NCBI RefSeq assembly: GCF_026041215.1 | Contig: NZ_JAPEIQ010000022.1 | Location: forward strand, 1 to 64,000 | Length of the DNA: 64,000 bases | From: Hoyosella sp. YIM 151337 | Lineage (GTDB): Bacteria; Actinomycetota; Actinomycetes; Mycobacteriales; Mycobacteriaceae | Direction of reading: 5' to 3' | Shown here: positions 43,259 to 52,940 of the stretch, in pieces | How the letters are laid out: the number at the start of each line of letters is the position of its first letter | How positions within the stretch are numbered: position 1 is the stretch's first letter | The notes under the pieces: generated by a model | What the model was told of the DNA's origin: nothing | What the model saw: only the letters and a program-made list of their open reading frames with translations | The model's database searches: none | Translations under genes and position numbers: made by a program

Positions 43259-44506
43259 ATGAAAAGACGTACCCGCCACGCCGCGTCAGCGGCTGCGGCA
43301 CTGACGGTATCGACGGCACTGCTCGCATCGTGCGCATCCAGCGACGGGCAGGGCGAGGCGGTCCAGCAGCTACTCGGCCAGACCGGAGGTGCTATCACGA
43401 TCTGGGCGGGCGAGGACACTATCCGCGGCTTGAGTGACATTGTCGAGGAGTACGAGTCCGACACAGGGATTCCCATCCGCTTCGTCCAGCGTGACGCCAG
43501 CGCCCGCACAATGAGCGAGTTCATCACGCAATCCCCCATGGGCCAGGGCCCCGACATCATCGTGTCGCCACACGACAACCTCGGACAGCTCGTGGCGAAT
43601 GGCTTGCTCGCACCGATCGAACTCGGCGATTACGAGGATGAATTTCTTGAGGTGGCAGTCCAGGCACTCACCTATGACGGCGTTGTCTACGGGGTGCCGT
43701 TCGCGGTCGAGAACATCGCGGTGCTCCGCAACAACGCGCTGACCACCCACGAACCCGGTACCTTCGGCGAACTCATCGCTGACGGCCAGCGGCTCGTAGA
43801 CGCGGGTGAAGCCAGTTTCCCAGTGTCGATTCCTCAATCCCCAGATGCTGGCGACCCCTATCACCTATACCCCCTTCAAACCTCCTTCGGCGCACCGGTT
43901 TTCGAAACCGATGAAGATGGTGCGTATACCGCTGACCTCGGTATGTCCGGACCAGAGGGTGAAGCGTTCGCGCAATACCTCAGCGAACTGGGCCGATCGG
44001 GTGTCCTCAACACCTCGATGACACCCGATATCGGCAAAGAAGCGTTCATCAACGGCCGCTCGCCATACATCTTGTCGGGGCCCTGGAATGTCAACGACTT
44101 CGAGGAAGCCGGACTCGATCTCACGCTGCTTCCTGTGCCTCCGGCTGGGGAGCACCCCGCCCAGCCTTTCGTGGGAATTCAGGCATTCTTCGTGAACGCC
44201 AACTCGCAGAACTCGCTGCCCGCCAACGACTTCTTGCTCAATTACGTCACTCGCCCGGATGTGCAGCTCTCCCTGTTCGAAGCCATGGGCAGACCGCCCG
44301 CGATCGAAGCCGCCATCGATTCTATTAACGACAGACCGCTCCTTGCCGCGTACGCCGATGTCGCCGCCGACGGCGCGCCCATGCCCGCCATCCCGGAGAT
44401 GCGAACAGTGTGGATGTTCTGGGGCACCACACAAAACGGCATCGTCGACGGACACCCCGACCCCGTCACGCTCTGGCGCCGCATGATCACCAGCATTGAG
44501 AACTAA
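43259..44506 (+). CDS. Alpha-glucoside/maltose-binding lipoprotein, MalE-like
   Basis: Extracellular binding protein of 415 aa with lipobox LLASC (Cys25); the mature part contains GGAITIWAGEDTIRGLSDIV, and VPFAVENIAVLRNNAL and GPWNVNDFEEAGLDL further on, typical of MalE-type maltodextrin receptors. The ATG at 43259 follows GGAG; an upstream extension is rejected because it would run through the promoter. First gene of the plus-strand importer operon. Confidence 0.93.
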   Translation: MKRRTRHAASAAAALTVSTALLASCASSDGQGEAVQQLLGQTGGAITIWAGEDTIRGLSDIVEEYESDTGIPIRFVQRDASARTMSEFITQSPMGQGPDIIVSPHDNLGQLVANGLLAPIELGDYEDEFLEVAVQALTYDGVVYGVPFAVENIAVLRNNALTTHEPGTFGELIADGQRLVDAGEASFPVSIPQSPDAGDPYHLYPLQTSFGAPVFETDEDGAYTADLGMSGPEGEAFAQYLSELGRSGVLNTSMTPDIGKEAFINGRSPYILSGPWNVNDFEEAGLDLTLLPVPPAGEHPAQPFVGIQAFFVNANSQNSLPANDFLLNYVTRPDVQLSLFEAMGRPPAIEAAIDSINDRPLLAAYADVAADGAPMPAIPEMRTVWMFWGTTQNGIVDGHPDPVTLWRRMITSIEN

Positions 44507-44515
44507 GGACTCACC

Positions 44516-46132
44516 ATGACGTCACAGATCACCGCGCCCCCACCGGAACCGCAAGTGTCGGAGGCGAACTCAGGGGTGCGACGGCGCCGGCGCGCCCACA
44601 GCCATGGCTTCAGCGGCGGCTTCGTCGTGAAGCTTGTGCTGATGGCTCTCATCAATGCCTTCGGGCTTTATGGGGTTCTCGCGTCCTGGGCTGTCGGCAA
44701 TACCGGAATACTCGTCTTCCTGCTCGTCACGCTTGTCGCCGTCAACGCCGTATACTTCACACCAACCCGGCGTTTACTGCCCGCGAAATACTTCGCACCG
44801 GGGCTGGTCTTCCTTCTTATCTTCCAGATCTTCGTGGTGCTCTACACAGCGAGCGTCGCGTTCACCAATTACGGTGACGGCCACAATTCGTCGAAAGAAG
44901 ACGCGATCCGTGCGCTCACGCAGCAGCATGAGCAGCGGGTGCCGGGCACTCCGGCGTTACCGCTGACGGTGGTGCAATCACCCGATGGCGCTCTCGGTTT
45001 CGCGACGGTCGACGCGACGGGCACAGTATTCGCGGGCACCGGCGACGAACCTTCCGCACCGGTGCGTGACGCCGAGGTTGGTGCCAATAACACCGTTGTA
45101 TCGCTCCCTGGTTACGAGATCCTCGACTTTTCCACAGTGATCGCCCGGCAAGAATCCGTACTGAACCTTCGGGTGCCGGTCGACGGCGGGGGCTTCCTGC
45201 GCACCAATGACGGCCGCGTTGCCTTCACCTATGAGCCGGGACTTGTCTACGACGAAGCCAGTGACACGATGACAGCCGCGGACGGAACCGTCTACACCGC
45301 AACGGAAGACGGACTCTTCGTCGCCGCTGACGGGACTGCCCTTGCGCCCGGCTGGACTGCGGGTGTCGGTTTCGCCAACTTTGCCGCAATCTTCGACAAA
45401 GACGTGCTCGGCGGCCCGTTCCTCTCAGTGACACTGTGGACCTTCGCGTTCGCAGCGCTCTCGGTGGCGACAACCTTCTTTCTGGGCCTGTTCATCGCGA
45501 TGCTGTTCAATGACGCCTCCATGCGCGGACGGAGTATTTACCGCGCAATCATCATCCTGCCCTACGCATTTCCGGGCTTCCTCGCAATTCTTATCTGGGC
45601 TGGCTTGCTGAACCGCGATTTCGGCTTCATCAACGAGGTGCTTTTGCGGGGGGCGGTGGTTCCATGGCTCAGCGATCCGTGGCTCGCGAAACTCAGCATC
45701 ATCCTGGTGAATCTCTGGCTTGGGTTCCCCTACATGTTCCTCATCGCAACCGGTGCGCTGCAGTCAATTCCGGGTGAACTGTATGAGTCAGCCCGCATGG
45801 ACGGAGCCGGCCGCTGGCGCGCGTTCAAGTTCGTCACATTACCGCTGCTCCTCGTTGCGGTGGGACCGCTGCTGATCGCGAGCTTCGCGATGAACTTCAA
45901 CAACTTCAACATCATCTATCTGCTCACTCAGGGCGGACCGCGGAATCTGGATTCCGCAACGGGCGTCGGCGCCACCGACATTCTCATCACATTCGTGTAC
46001 AAGATTGCGTTCGAAAGCGGCGCAAACCAATACGGACTCGCGAGCGCCATGTCGATCCTCATTTTCATCATGGTCGCGGTGGTGTCCGCGATCGCCTTCC
46101 GGCGGAGCAAAGCACTCGAGGAGATCAGCTGA
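44516..46132 (+). CDS. Maltose-type ABC permease, MalF-like with large extracytoplasmic insertion
   Basis: Permease of 538 aa. After three N-terminal helices a soluble insertion (about residues 115-290) resembles the MalF P2 region that contacts the binding protein in E. coli; it contains short repeated Gly/Asp-rich turns. The C-terminal permease core follows with an EAA loop (LYESARMDGAGRWRAFKFV). It starts 9 bp after the binding-protein stop. Confidence 0.94.
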   Translation: MTSQITAPPPEPQVSEANSGVRRRRRAHSHGFSGGFVVKLVLMALINAFGLYGVLASWAVGNTGILVFLLVTLVAVNAVYFTPTRRLLPAKYFAPGLVFLLIFQIFVVLYTASVAFTNYGDGHNSSKEDAIRALTQQHEQRVPGTPALPLTVVQSPDGALGFATVDATGTVFAGTGDEPSAPVRDAEVGANNTVVSLPGYEILDFSTVIARQESVLNLRVPVDGGGFLRTNDGRVAFTYEPGLVYDEASDTMTAADGTVYTATEDGLFVAADGTALAPGWTAGVGFANFAAIFDKDVLGGPFLSVTLWTFAFAALSVATTFFLGLFIAMLFNDASMRGRSIYRAIIILPYAFPGFLAILIWAGLLNRDFGFINEVLLRGAVVPWLSDPWLAKLSIILVNLWLGFPYMFLIATGALQSIPGELYESARMDGAGRWRAFKFVTLPLLLVAVGPLLIASFAMNFNNFNIIYLLTQGGPRNLDSATGVGATDILITFVYKIAFESGANQYGLASAMSILIFIMVAVVSAIAFRRSKALEEIS

Positions 46133-46133
46133 C

Positions 46134-47036
46134 ATGTCCACACTCACTCGCTCCGAGCTTCCGGTGGCACCACGCAAACGTTCAGCGCTGCAGATGTTCC
46201 GGCAGAGCGGCTGGCGTCACGCGGTAGCCGCACTCATCGTAATCTACGCGGTGTTCCCGCTGCTCTATGCATTCTCCGCGGCCTTCGGAGAAGGCGGCAC
46301 GCTGCTCGGCTCGAACCGGCTGTTCTCGACGCTATCGCTGAACAACTTCCGCGAGCTGCTCTCCGACCCGCAGAATCCGTTTGTCACCTGGTTCCTGAAT
46401 TCAATGTTCATCTCCTCGGTGACCGCCGTCGGTACCGTACTGATGGGCGCGGCAGCGGCATACGCTTTCTCGCGCTTCCGTTTCCGTGGCCGGAAAACTG
46501 GGCTGATGAGCCTGCTCATCATTCAGATGTTCCCCCAGCTACTCGCTTTCGTCGCGATCTTCCTGCTGCTTGCCTCCCTTTCTGAGGTGTACCCGTTCCT
46601 CGGCCTTAATACCCAGCTCGGCTTGATCATGGTGTATCTCGGTGGCGCGCTCGGCGCCAACACGTTCCTCATGTACGGCGTCTTCAACACGGTGCCAAAG
46701 GAACTCGACGAGGCTGCACGCATCGACGGCGCGACCCACGCACAGATCTACTGGACGATCATCCTGCGCCTGATCACACCGATCCTCGTAGTCGTTGGAC
46801 TTCTTGCGTTCATCGCGTCCTTCTCCGACTTCCTGCTCGCCCGGATCGTCCTGCAGGACCCTGACCGGTGGACCGTCGCCGTCGGCCTCTACCAGTTCGT
46901 TTCTGTCGAATTCGGTGAGAAGTGGGGTGTATTCACCGCCGGTGCGGTGCTTTCCGCCATCCCCGTCGTCCTGCTGTTCCTGTTCCTGCAGCGCTACATC
47001 GTGTCCGGTCTCACCGGCGGCGCTGTCAAGGGCTAG
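46134..47036 (+). CDS. Maltose-type ABC permease, MalG-like
   Basis: Permease of 300 aa with six membrane helices and an EAA loop (ELDEAARIDGATHAQIYWTI). The ATG at 46134 lies one base beyond the malF-like stop, with GAGGAG inside that gene, implying coupling. Pairs with the MalF-like subunit. Confidence 0.94.
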   Translation: MSTLTRSELPVAPRKRSALQMFRQSGWRHAVAALIVIYAVFPLLYAFSAAFGEGGTLLGSNRLFSTLSLNNFRELLSDPQNPFVTWFLNSMFISSVTAVGTVLMGAAAAYAFSRFRFRGRKTGLMSLLIIQMFPQLLAFVAIFLLLASLSEVYPFLGLNTQLGLIMVYLGGALGANTFLMYGVFNTVPKELDEAARIDGATHAQIYWTIILRLITPILVVVGLLAFIASFSDFLLARIVLQDPDRWTVAVGLYQFVSVEFGEKWGVFTAGAVLSAIPVVLLFLFLQRYIVSGLTGGAVKG

Positions 47037-47072
47037 CTCACCTCGTTCATTCACGACAAAGGATCACTCATC

Positions 47073-48152
47073 ATGGCACCCATCACCTTCGACAACACCA
47101 CTCGGCTCTATCCCGGGACAGAACAGCCCGCAGTCGACCGGCTCAACTTGCACATCGAGGACGGCGAGTTCCTCGTGCTCGTCGGCCCATCGGGATGCGG
47201 CAAATCAACATCGCTGCGCATGCTCGCCGGACTCGAGGAAGTCAACGCTGGCCGCATCCTGGTCGGCGGGCGCGACGTCACCCACGTCGACCCGAAGGAC
47301 CGCGACATCGCGATGGTTTTTCAGAACTACGCGCTCTACCCACACATGTCGGTTGCCGAGAACATGGGGTTCGCGCTGAAGCTCGCGAAGACACCCAAAG
47401 CAGAGATCGCCAAGCGGGTTAAGGAAGCGGCGGCGCTTCTCGATCTCACTACCTACCTCGACCGCAGACCCAAAGCCCTCTCGGGCGGGCAGCGTCAGCG
47501 CGTCGCGATGGGACGCGCGATCGTCCGCGATCCACAGGTCTTCTTGATGGACGAACCACTATCGAACCTCGACGCGAAACTGCGCGTGCAGACTCGCACC
47601 CAGATTGCCCAATTGCAGCGCCGGCTCGGAACAACCACCGTGTACGTGACGCACGACCAGGTAGAGGCGATGACCATGGGCGATCGCGTCGCTGTCCTCA
47701 AAGGAGGTGTGCTGCAGCAGTGCGCGCCACCGCGTGAGCTGTACCGCTCACCCAAGAACGTGTTCGTCGCGGGATTCATGGGCTCACCCGCGATGAACCT
47801 GATGACCCTGCCGCTCAGCGACCGGGGAGTAGTGCTGGGCGAGCAGATCGTCCCCGTGCCGCGCGCCACACTGTCGTCCGTTGACAGCTCGGAAGTCACC
47901 TTCGGCATCCGTCCGGAACATGTCGAACTCAGCGATTCGGGATTACCGCTCGAGGTCGACGTCGTCGAAGAACTCGGTTCTGAGGCTTTTATTTTCGGCC
48001 GGGCATACATCAACGGAGCACAGCAACAACTCGTCGCGCGGGTGGATTGGCGCAATCCCCCCGCGAAGGGCGAGATGATCCATGTCCGGATCGATGAGAC
48101 TCACGCACACCTCTTCGACACCACTGACGCGGGCGATCGGCTCGCGGTCTAA
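47073..48152 (+). CDS. Sugar ABC transporter ATP-binding protein, MalK/MsmK type
   Basis: ATPase of 359 aa with Walker A GPSGCGKST, signature LSGGQRQRV, Walker B VFLMDEPLSNLD and a C-terminal TOBE region. Closely similar throughout to the ATPase at 475-1569. Located between the permeases and the second GH13 gene, it completes a full importer, in contrast to many actinobacterial systems that rely on a distant shared MsmK. Confidence 0.94.
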   Translation: MAPITFDNTTRLYPGTEQPAVDRLNLHIEDGEFLVLVGPSGCGKSTSLRMLAGLEEVNAGRILVGGRDVTHVDPKDRDIAMVFQNYALYPHMSVAENMGFALKLAKTPKAEIAKRVKEAAALLDLTTYLDRRPKALSGGQRQRVAMGRAIVRDPQVFLMDEPLSNLDAKLRVQTRTQIAQLQRRLGTTTVYVTHDQVEAMTMGDRVAVLKGGVLQQCAPPRELYRSPKNVFVAGFMGSPAMNLMTLPLSDRGVVLGEQIVPVPRATLSSVDSSEVTFGIRPEHVELSDSGLPLEVDVVEELGSEAFIFGRAYINGAQQQLVARVDWRNPPAKGEMIHVRIDETHAHLFDTTDAGDRLAV

Positions 48153-48171
48153 TCGACCTTCGAGGAGCAGA

Positions 48172-49788
48172 ATGCAAAACTGGTGGAAATCCGCGGTCGT
48201 CTATCAGGTGTACATCCGCAGCTTTGCTGACGCCAACGGGGATGGCGCAGGCGACCTCAACGGTCTGCGATCGAAGCTGCCCTACCTTTCCAGCCTCGGC
48301 GTGGACGCAATCTGGATTACGCCCTGGTACCCGTCCCCGATGGCCGACGGCGGCTATGACGTTGCCGACTTCCGCGACATCGAACCCGCGTACGGCACGC
48401 TCAGTGACGCTGACGCGCTAATAGCCGAGGCACATGAGCGCGACCTCAAGGTCATTATCGACATCGTGCCTAACCACACGTCTTCCGAGCATCCGTGGTT
48501 TAAGGCACTACTGAGCGGCGATCCGGCAGCCCGGAAGAAGTTCGTCGTGCGCACCGGCAGCGGACCACGCGGGGAATCGCCGCCCAACGACTGGACCAGT
48601 GCTTTCGGTGGCCCAGCATGGTCCCAACTGCCAACCGGTGAGTGGTACCTGCATCTCTACGCACCTGAGCAGCCCGATCTGAACTGGGACAACCCCGAAG
48701 TGCGCGCCGAATTCGAAGACATCCTTCGGTTCTGGTTCGACCGCGGGATCGACGGATTCCGGATCGACGTCGCGCACGGCCTCATCAAACACCCTGATCT
48801 GCCCGATGCAGGCCCGCGGCCCGACGATTGGCGGACACAGCCGCACCCGGCTCGGGACCAAGACGGCGTGCACGAGATCTATCGGGCCTGGCGCAAGATC
48901 GCGCAATCCTACTCACCCGAACGTATTTTCGTCGCAGAAGCGGTGGTTCCCACAAACAACCGCCTAGCCCGGTACCTCAGGCCCGACGAACTGCACACCG
49001 CATTCCAGTTCGACTTCACCCGAGCGCCGTGGCGCGCTGAAGCGCTGCGCAACGTCATTGACGACGCACTCATTCAGGCCGACATCGTGGAAGCGCCCGC
49101 AACCTGGGTACTCGCGAGCCACGATATTCCGCGACCCGTCACGCGTTACGCGCGCACGCAACCGAGCTTCGACGTCCAGCCGGAATGGGACCGGGCGCGC
49201 TGGGCGGCAGAACAGCCCGACCACGTGACCGGCCGCCGTCGTGCCCGCGCTGCCGCGCTCCTGCAGCTCGCCCTCCCCGGTACTGCGTACATCTACCAGG
49301 GCGATGAGCTTGGTCTCGAAGAGGTCGAGGATCTGCCCGCCGATTCTCGCCAAGACCCAACATGGCAGCAATCCGGGTACACCGATGTCGGCCGGGACGG
49401 GTGCCGGGTACCGCTGCCCTGGTCGGGCACAAGTCCGCCCTTCGGGTTCTCCCCCGGTGAGGAACAGCCGTGGCTGCCGCAGCCCGCGCATTGGGGTGAC
49501 CTGACCGCCGCCGCTCAGCAGGCAGATGCGGCATCGTGTCTGCAGCTTTACCGATCAGCAGTCGGCCTGCGCAAGGCATTGCTGCCACCGGCTACGCCAC
49601 TGCAGTGGGTTACAGGGATCCCCAAGGACGTTGTCGCGTTCGCGCGTGACGGCTTCCAGTGCTGGGTCAACGCGGGGCGGAACCCGGTGCGACTGCCGTA
49701 CGGATGGAAAGTAGTGCTCGGCTCGATACCGGACATTGACGTTGTGCTGCCGCCGGATTCGGCCGCGTGGCTGACGCGAAAGGCGTGA
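48172..49788 (+). CDS. GH13 alpha-glucosidase family enzyme (second copy in the locus)
   Basis: Cytoplasmic enzyme of 538 aa: WWKSAVVYQVYIRSFADANG at the start, then IDIVPNHTSSEH, GFRIDVAHGLIKH (nucleophile Asp), IFVAEAVVP (acid Glu) and WVLASHDIPRP. ATG 48172 follows GAGGAG, 19 bp after the ATPase. It is similar to, but clearly diverged from, the enzyme at 41370-43100, suggesting division of labour on different alpha-linkages. Last gene of the importer operon. Confidence 0.92.
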   Translation: MQNWWKSAVVYQVYIRSFADANGDGAGDLNGLRSKLPYLSSLGVDAIWITPWYPSPMADGGYDVADFRDIEPAYGTLSDADALIAEAHERDLKVIIDIVPNHTSSEHPWFKALLSGDPAARKKFVVRTGSGPRGESPPNDWTSAFGGPAWSQLPTGEWYLHLYAPEQPDLNWDNPEVRAEFEDILRFWFDRGIDGFRIDVAHGLIKHPDLPDAGPRPDDWRTQPHPARDQDGVHEIYRAWRKIAQSYSPERIFVAEAVVPTNNRLARYLRPDELHTAFQFDFTRAPWRAEALRNVIDDALIQADIVEAPATWVLASHDIPRPVTRYARTQPSFDVQPEWDRARWAAEQPDHVTGRRRARAAALLQLALPGTAYIYQGDELGLEEVEDLPADSRQDPTWQQSGYTDVGRDGCRVPLPWSGTSPPFGFSPGEEQPWLPQPAHWGDLTAAAQQADAASCLQLYRSAVGLRKALLPPATPLQWVTGIPKDVVAFARDGFQCWVNAGRNPVRLPYGWKVVLGSIPDIDVVLPPDSAAWLTRKA

Positions 49789-49804
49789 CAGAGAGCGCAC
49801 GCGT

Positions 49805-51211
49805 TTAGCTGCGCGTACCCGGAACGTCGTGCGGCAGGCTGGTGCGGGTGGCGCGAAGAAACGCGTACGGAGTGTGTTTGCCGAAATTCGACACGCGCGA
49901 CGTGTAGACGTCCGCGAACTTCTCCACCTGCCGCGCAAACAAGCTCTTGTCGTTGCCCGCCCGCATCAACGGTCCCCACACTGGATTACCGAGCGTGCCT
50001 GCAGCCTGCGCCAGGGGTGCGATTTCTTGGTCGAGTTCACGGATGTTCTCGTAGAGCGCATTGATGTCCGTGTCATCGGAATCGGTGGCGTTCCCCCGCG
50101 CGGCAGCCTGGGCACGGCGCAGCCGAGCGCGAGAGAGCTGATCTTCGATTCGTTCCTTGTTCGTCATCAGCGTGCGCAAACGCATCTCGTCGTCCGCGAA
50201 CTTCGCTGCGTCCGCTATTTCGGCTTCGAGCTCGCTCATAATCAGCGCTGTCCGCCACCGCAGCACTGATTTCGACACGTGAACGTCACCGAATAGGTGG
50301 TCGCCGACGTACAGAATCTGCGCACCATCGAGCTGCAGACTGCGTTCGACAAGTCTGGCGCAGCCCCCGTAATACACGCCGCCCGGCTCGAGCAGTCCGA
50401 TGTGCGGCTCGAGCAGATTGCGCTGCTGATCGACAACGCGAAACGCCGGCGGACTTTCGGAAAAGAAACGCGGCTTGGCGGCAGCGACCACCACAATGTC
50501 AAAGAGGTCGCGCCAGTTGCCGCTCGGCATGTGCCGGTCGAAGGCGTAGCTCATCATCGCACGGGTGTACGTCCATTCGCTGTTGGTGATGAGGAGCAGT
50601 TTCTTTCCCGCGAGTCTCTGGTCCATTAGCGTTTCCGCGGTCTCCGGGTCGAGATCACAGAACCGATCCGGGTCGGCGGTGATCTCAGCTTTGAGCTCAC
50701 CCATGGTGTGGGACATGTCCAGGGCCGAAGACACCAGGCCGTACAGCTCGTCGTAGCCCACGGGGCCTTTTATTTCCTCGGCATCGAGCAGGTCAACGAG
50801 ATGCGCGTAAAGGGCCGCTTCCGACATGGAGAACAGGGTGTTGAGGAACCGGAAGCGCGGCTCCGCCAAGTCGATAAACACCCCGTTATACGAGCGCCGG
50901 AGTTCGCTGAAAGTGAGCCGCTGGGTGCCATGCTGGGCCTGGATCACGTACCCGAACCGGGTCGCTTTAACGAGGTTGCCCAGTTCGAGGTCGATAACCA
51001 GCCCCTGCAGGTACTTGTCTGGCTCGAAGACGAGATCCTGCACGGGATAACCGCGGCTCGCGAGAACCCGCTTTGCGTGTTCGAACGCAGCCCCCTCCCA
51101 CTCAGCGGTGCGGTAATGCAGGAGGGTGTAATCCATGTCGTAGCCGATTGCCTCCACAGAACGGAGGTTGAGCGTTCGGTTGGCGTAGACACGACGAGCC
51201 GGTTCCGTCAC
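49805..51211 (-). CDS. HAD-IG family 5'-nucleotidase-like protein
   Basis: Protein of 468 aa of the cytosolic purine 5'-nucleotidase superfamily. HAD motif I is GYDMDYTLLHY (Asp25 and Asp27); motif II/III equivalents are LLLITNSEWTY and YVGDHLFGDV. A coiled-coil insertion (about residues 340-400) precedes the end. Likely removes phosphate from nucleoside monophosphates; the preferred substrate is unknown. GTG start at 51211. Confidence 0.87.
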   Translation of the reverse strand: MTEPARRVYANRTLNLRSVEAIGYDMDYTLLHYRTAEWEGAAFEHAKRVLASRGYPVQDLVFEPDKYLQGLVIDLELGNLVKATRFGYVIQAQHGTQRLTFSELRRSYNGVFIDLAEPRFRFLNTLFSMSEAALYAHLVDLLDAEEIKGPVGYDELYGLVSSALDMSHTMGELKAEITADPDRFCDLDPETAETLMDQRLAGKKLLLITNSEWTYTRAMMSYAFDRHMPSGNWRDLFDIVVVAAAKPRFFSESPPAFRVVDQQRNLLEPHIGLLEPGGVYYGGCARLVERSLQLDGAQILYVGDHLFGDVHVSKSVLRWRTALIMSELEAEIADAAKFADDEMRLRTLMTNKERIEDQLSRARLRRAQAAARGNATDSDDTDINALYENIRELDQEIAPLAQAAGTLGNPVWGPLMRAGNDKSLFARQVEKFADVYTSRVSNFGKHTPYAFLRATRTSLPHDVPGTRS

Positions 51212-51245
51212 GCCTTGAGCCTACTTGCTTCGGTCCCGCCTCCAA

Positions 51246-51312
51246 ATCCATACGCGCTGGTCAACAGAAACCATCGATTTTCGGGGGTTTTTGTTGACCA
51301 GCGCTGATGGAT
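51246..51312. repeat. Large inverted repeat between the nucleotidase and putP genes
   Basis: Two 27-bp arms (51246-51272 and 51286-51312) surround a 13-bp loop; the arms are complementary except for two adjacent positions and one G-T pair. Core of the arm: GCGCTGGTCAAC. It lies 21 bp beyond the putP stop. It may be the putP terminator, but the arm length and modest GC suggest a dispersed palindromic element or a protein site. Confidence 0.8.
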
Positions 51313-51333
51313 TCGGGTGATGGGGGCGCCTCG

Positions 51334-52836
51334 TCAGCGAACGGCGGCTTCCATCTGGGAGTACTCCTCCTGTATTTCGTCGTCATGTGCGGGCTTCATC
51401 AGTGACACTGCAACCGCGGCGATGGCACAGGCGACGAACCCTGGGACGATCTCGTACATCGTGGCTGAAAGGTCTCCTACGTTGCCCCAGATTCCCACCA
51501 CTGCAGCACCGGTGACCATTCCCGCGAGAGCCCCAGCGGCTGTGAGCTTGCGCCAGAACAGCGACAGCAGAATGATCGGCCCGAATGCGGCGCCGAATCC
51601 CGCCCAGGCGAATCCGACTAGTTCAAGGATCGTGCCGCCCGGATCAATAGCGATCAGCATCGCTATGACGGCCACGGTAAGAACCGCGAGACGGCCGAGC
51701 AGAACAAGCCGCTTACTGCTCACCTCTTTGCCAAAGACGCGGTAGATATCCTCGACAAGAGCGGACGAACACACAATCAGCTGCGACGAAATCGTCGACA
51801 TGATCGCGGCCAGCACTGCGGCAAGCACTAGGCCCGCGATGAACGGGTGGAAGAGAATCTGCGACAGGCGCAGGAACACTGTTTCCGGATTCGCGAGTGT
51901 CGCATCTTCCGTGAAGAAGTAACCAACACCGATCAGCCCGGTCACGATCGCCCCGATTGAGGTGATCACCATCCAGCTGATCCCGATTCGGCGCCCGGCC
52001 TTCGCGTCAGCGGATGACCGCAGCGCCATAAAACGGACAATAATGTGCGGCTGGCCAAAATAGCCGAGCCCCCACGCAGCGGCCGAGATTATCGCGAGCA
52101 CACTCCCGCCGAAAAGCAATGAGGTGCGGTTCAGTTCATCATCCGGATTCACCGCGTTGTGTGCGGCGTCCGCGGCGTCGATCGCGCCGATAACATCACC
52201 CCAGCCGCCCATCACGATGAACGTTGTGACCGGGACGGCGATGAGTGCAGCGAGCATCAGCAGACCTTGGGCCACATCCGTGAGCGATGCGCCCAAGAAG
52301 CCGCCGAAAAGGGTGTACGTGAGCGTGATCCCGGCGACGAGGAACATGCCAAAGAGGTAAGTGGAATCAAAGGAGGATTCAAAGAAGATTCCACCGGCAA
52401 CCATTCCCGACGAGACGTAAAACGTGAAGAACACGAGAATGATCAGGCCAGCGACTATGCGAAGCAGACGCGTGCGGTCTTTGAACCGGTTTTCCAGAAA
52501 GCTCGGAATGGTGATGGAATTGTTCGCGACCTCGGTATACGACCGCAGCCGTGGTGCGACGAATTTCCAGTTCAGGTAAGCACCGATTGTCAGGCCAATC
52601 GCGATCCAGGCCTCCACGAGACCCGCGACATAGATCGCGCCGGGCAGACCCATCAGCAGCCAGCCCGACATATCCGAGGCGCCCGCGGAGAGGGCCGCGA
52701 CGCCGGGTTTCAGCTTGCGCCCAGCAAGCATGTAATCGTTGATATCGGTTGTCTGCCGGTAGGCGTAATAACCGATGGCAAGCATCGCGGCGAAGTAAAT
52801 CCCGATCGCGATCAATTGGAACGTTTGATCAGACAT
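51334..52836 (-). CDS. putP: Sodium/proline symporter
   Basis: Na+-coupled transporter of 500 aa, SSS family, with about 13 helices. Signature parts: GYYAYRQTTDINDYMLAGRK, ALSAGASDMSGWLLMGLPGA and WGLGYFGQPHIIVRFMALRS. It belongs to a proline-catabolic cluster with the LysR gene just upstream and putA divergent. The ATG at 52836 follows GAGGATTC; a long upstream extension is rejected. Confidence 0.95.
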   Translation of the reverse strand: MSDQTFQLIAIGIYFAAMLAIGYYAYRQTTDINDYMLAGRKLKPGVAALSAGASDMSGWLLMGLPGAIYVAGLVEAWIAIGLTIGAYLNWKFVAPRLRSYTEVANNSITIPSFLENRFKDRTRLLRIVAGLIILVFFTFYVSSGMVAGGIFFESSFDSTYLFGMFLVAGITLTYTLFGGFLGASLTDVAQGLLMLAALIAVPVTTFIVMGGWGDVIGAIDAADAAHNAVNPDDELNRTSLLFGGSVLAIISAAAWGLGYFGQPHIIVRFMALRSSADAKAGRRIGISWMVITSIGAIVTGLIGVGYFFTEDATLANPETVFLRLSQILFHPFIAGLVLAAVLAAIMSTISSQLIVCSSALVEDIYRVFGKEVSSKRLVLLGRLAVLTVAVIAMLIAIDPGGTILELVGFAWAGFGAAFGPIILLSLFWRKLTAAGALAGMVTGAAVVGIWGNVGDLSATMYEIVPGFVACAIAAVAVSLMKPAHDDEIQEEYSQMEAAVR

Positions 52837-52940
52837 GAATCCTCGATTTCTGAGTGGCCTCGCTGAAGTTGCCAGTCGAGGCCTATCGGCAGAGAGGCAG
52901 AACACGCTCATCGGGTCGTCGCGCGCAGATTGCGTAGAAA

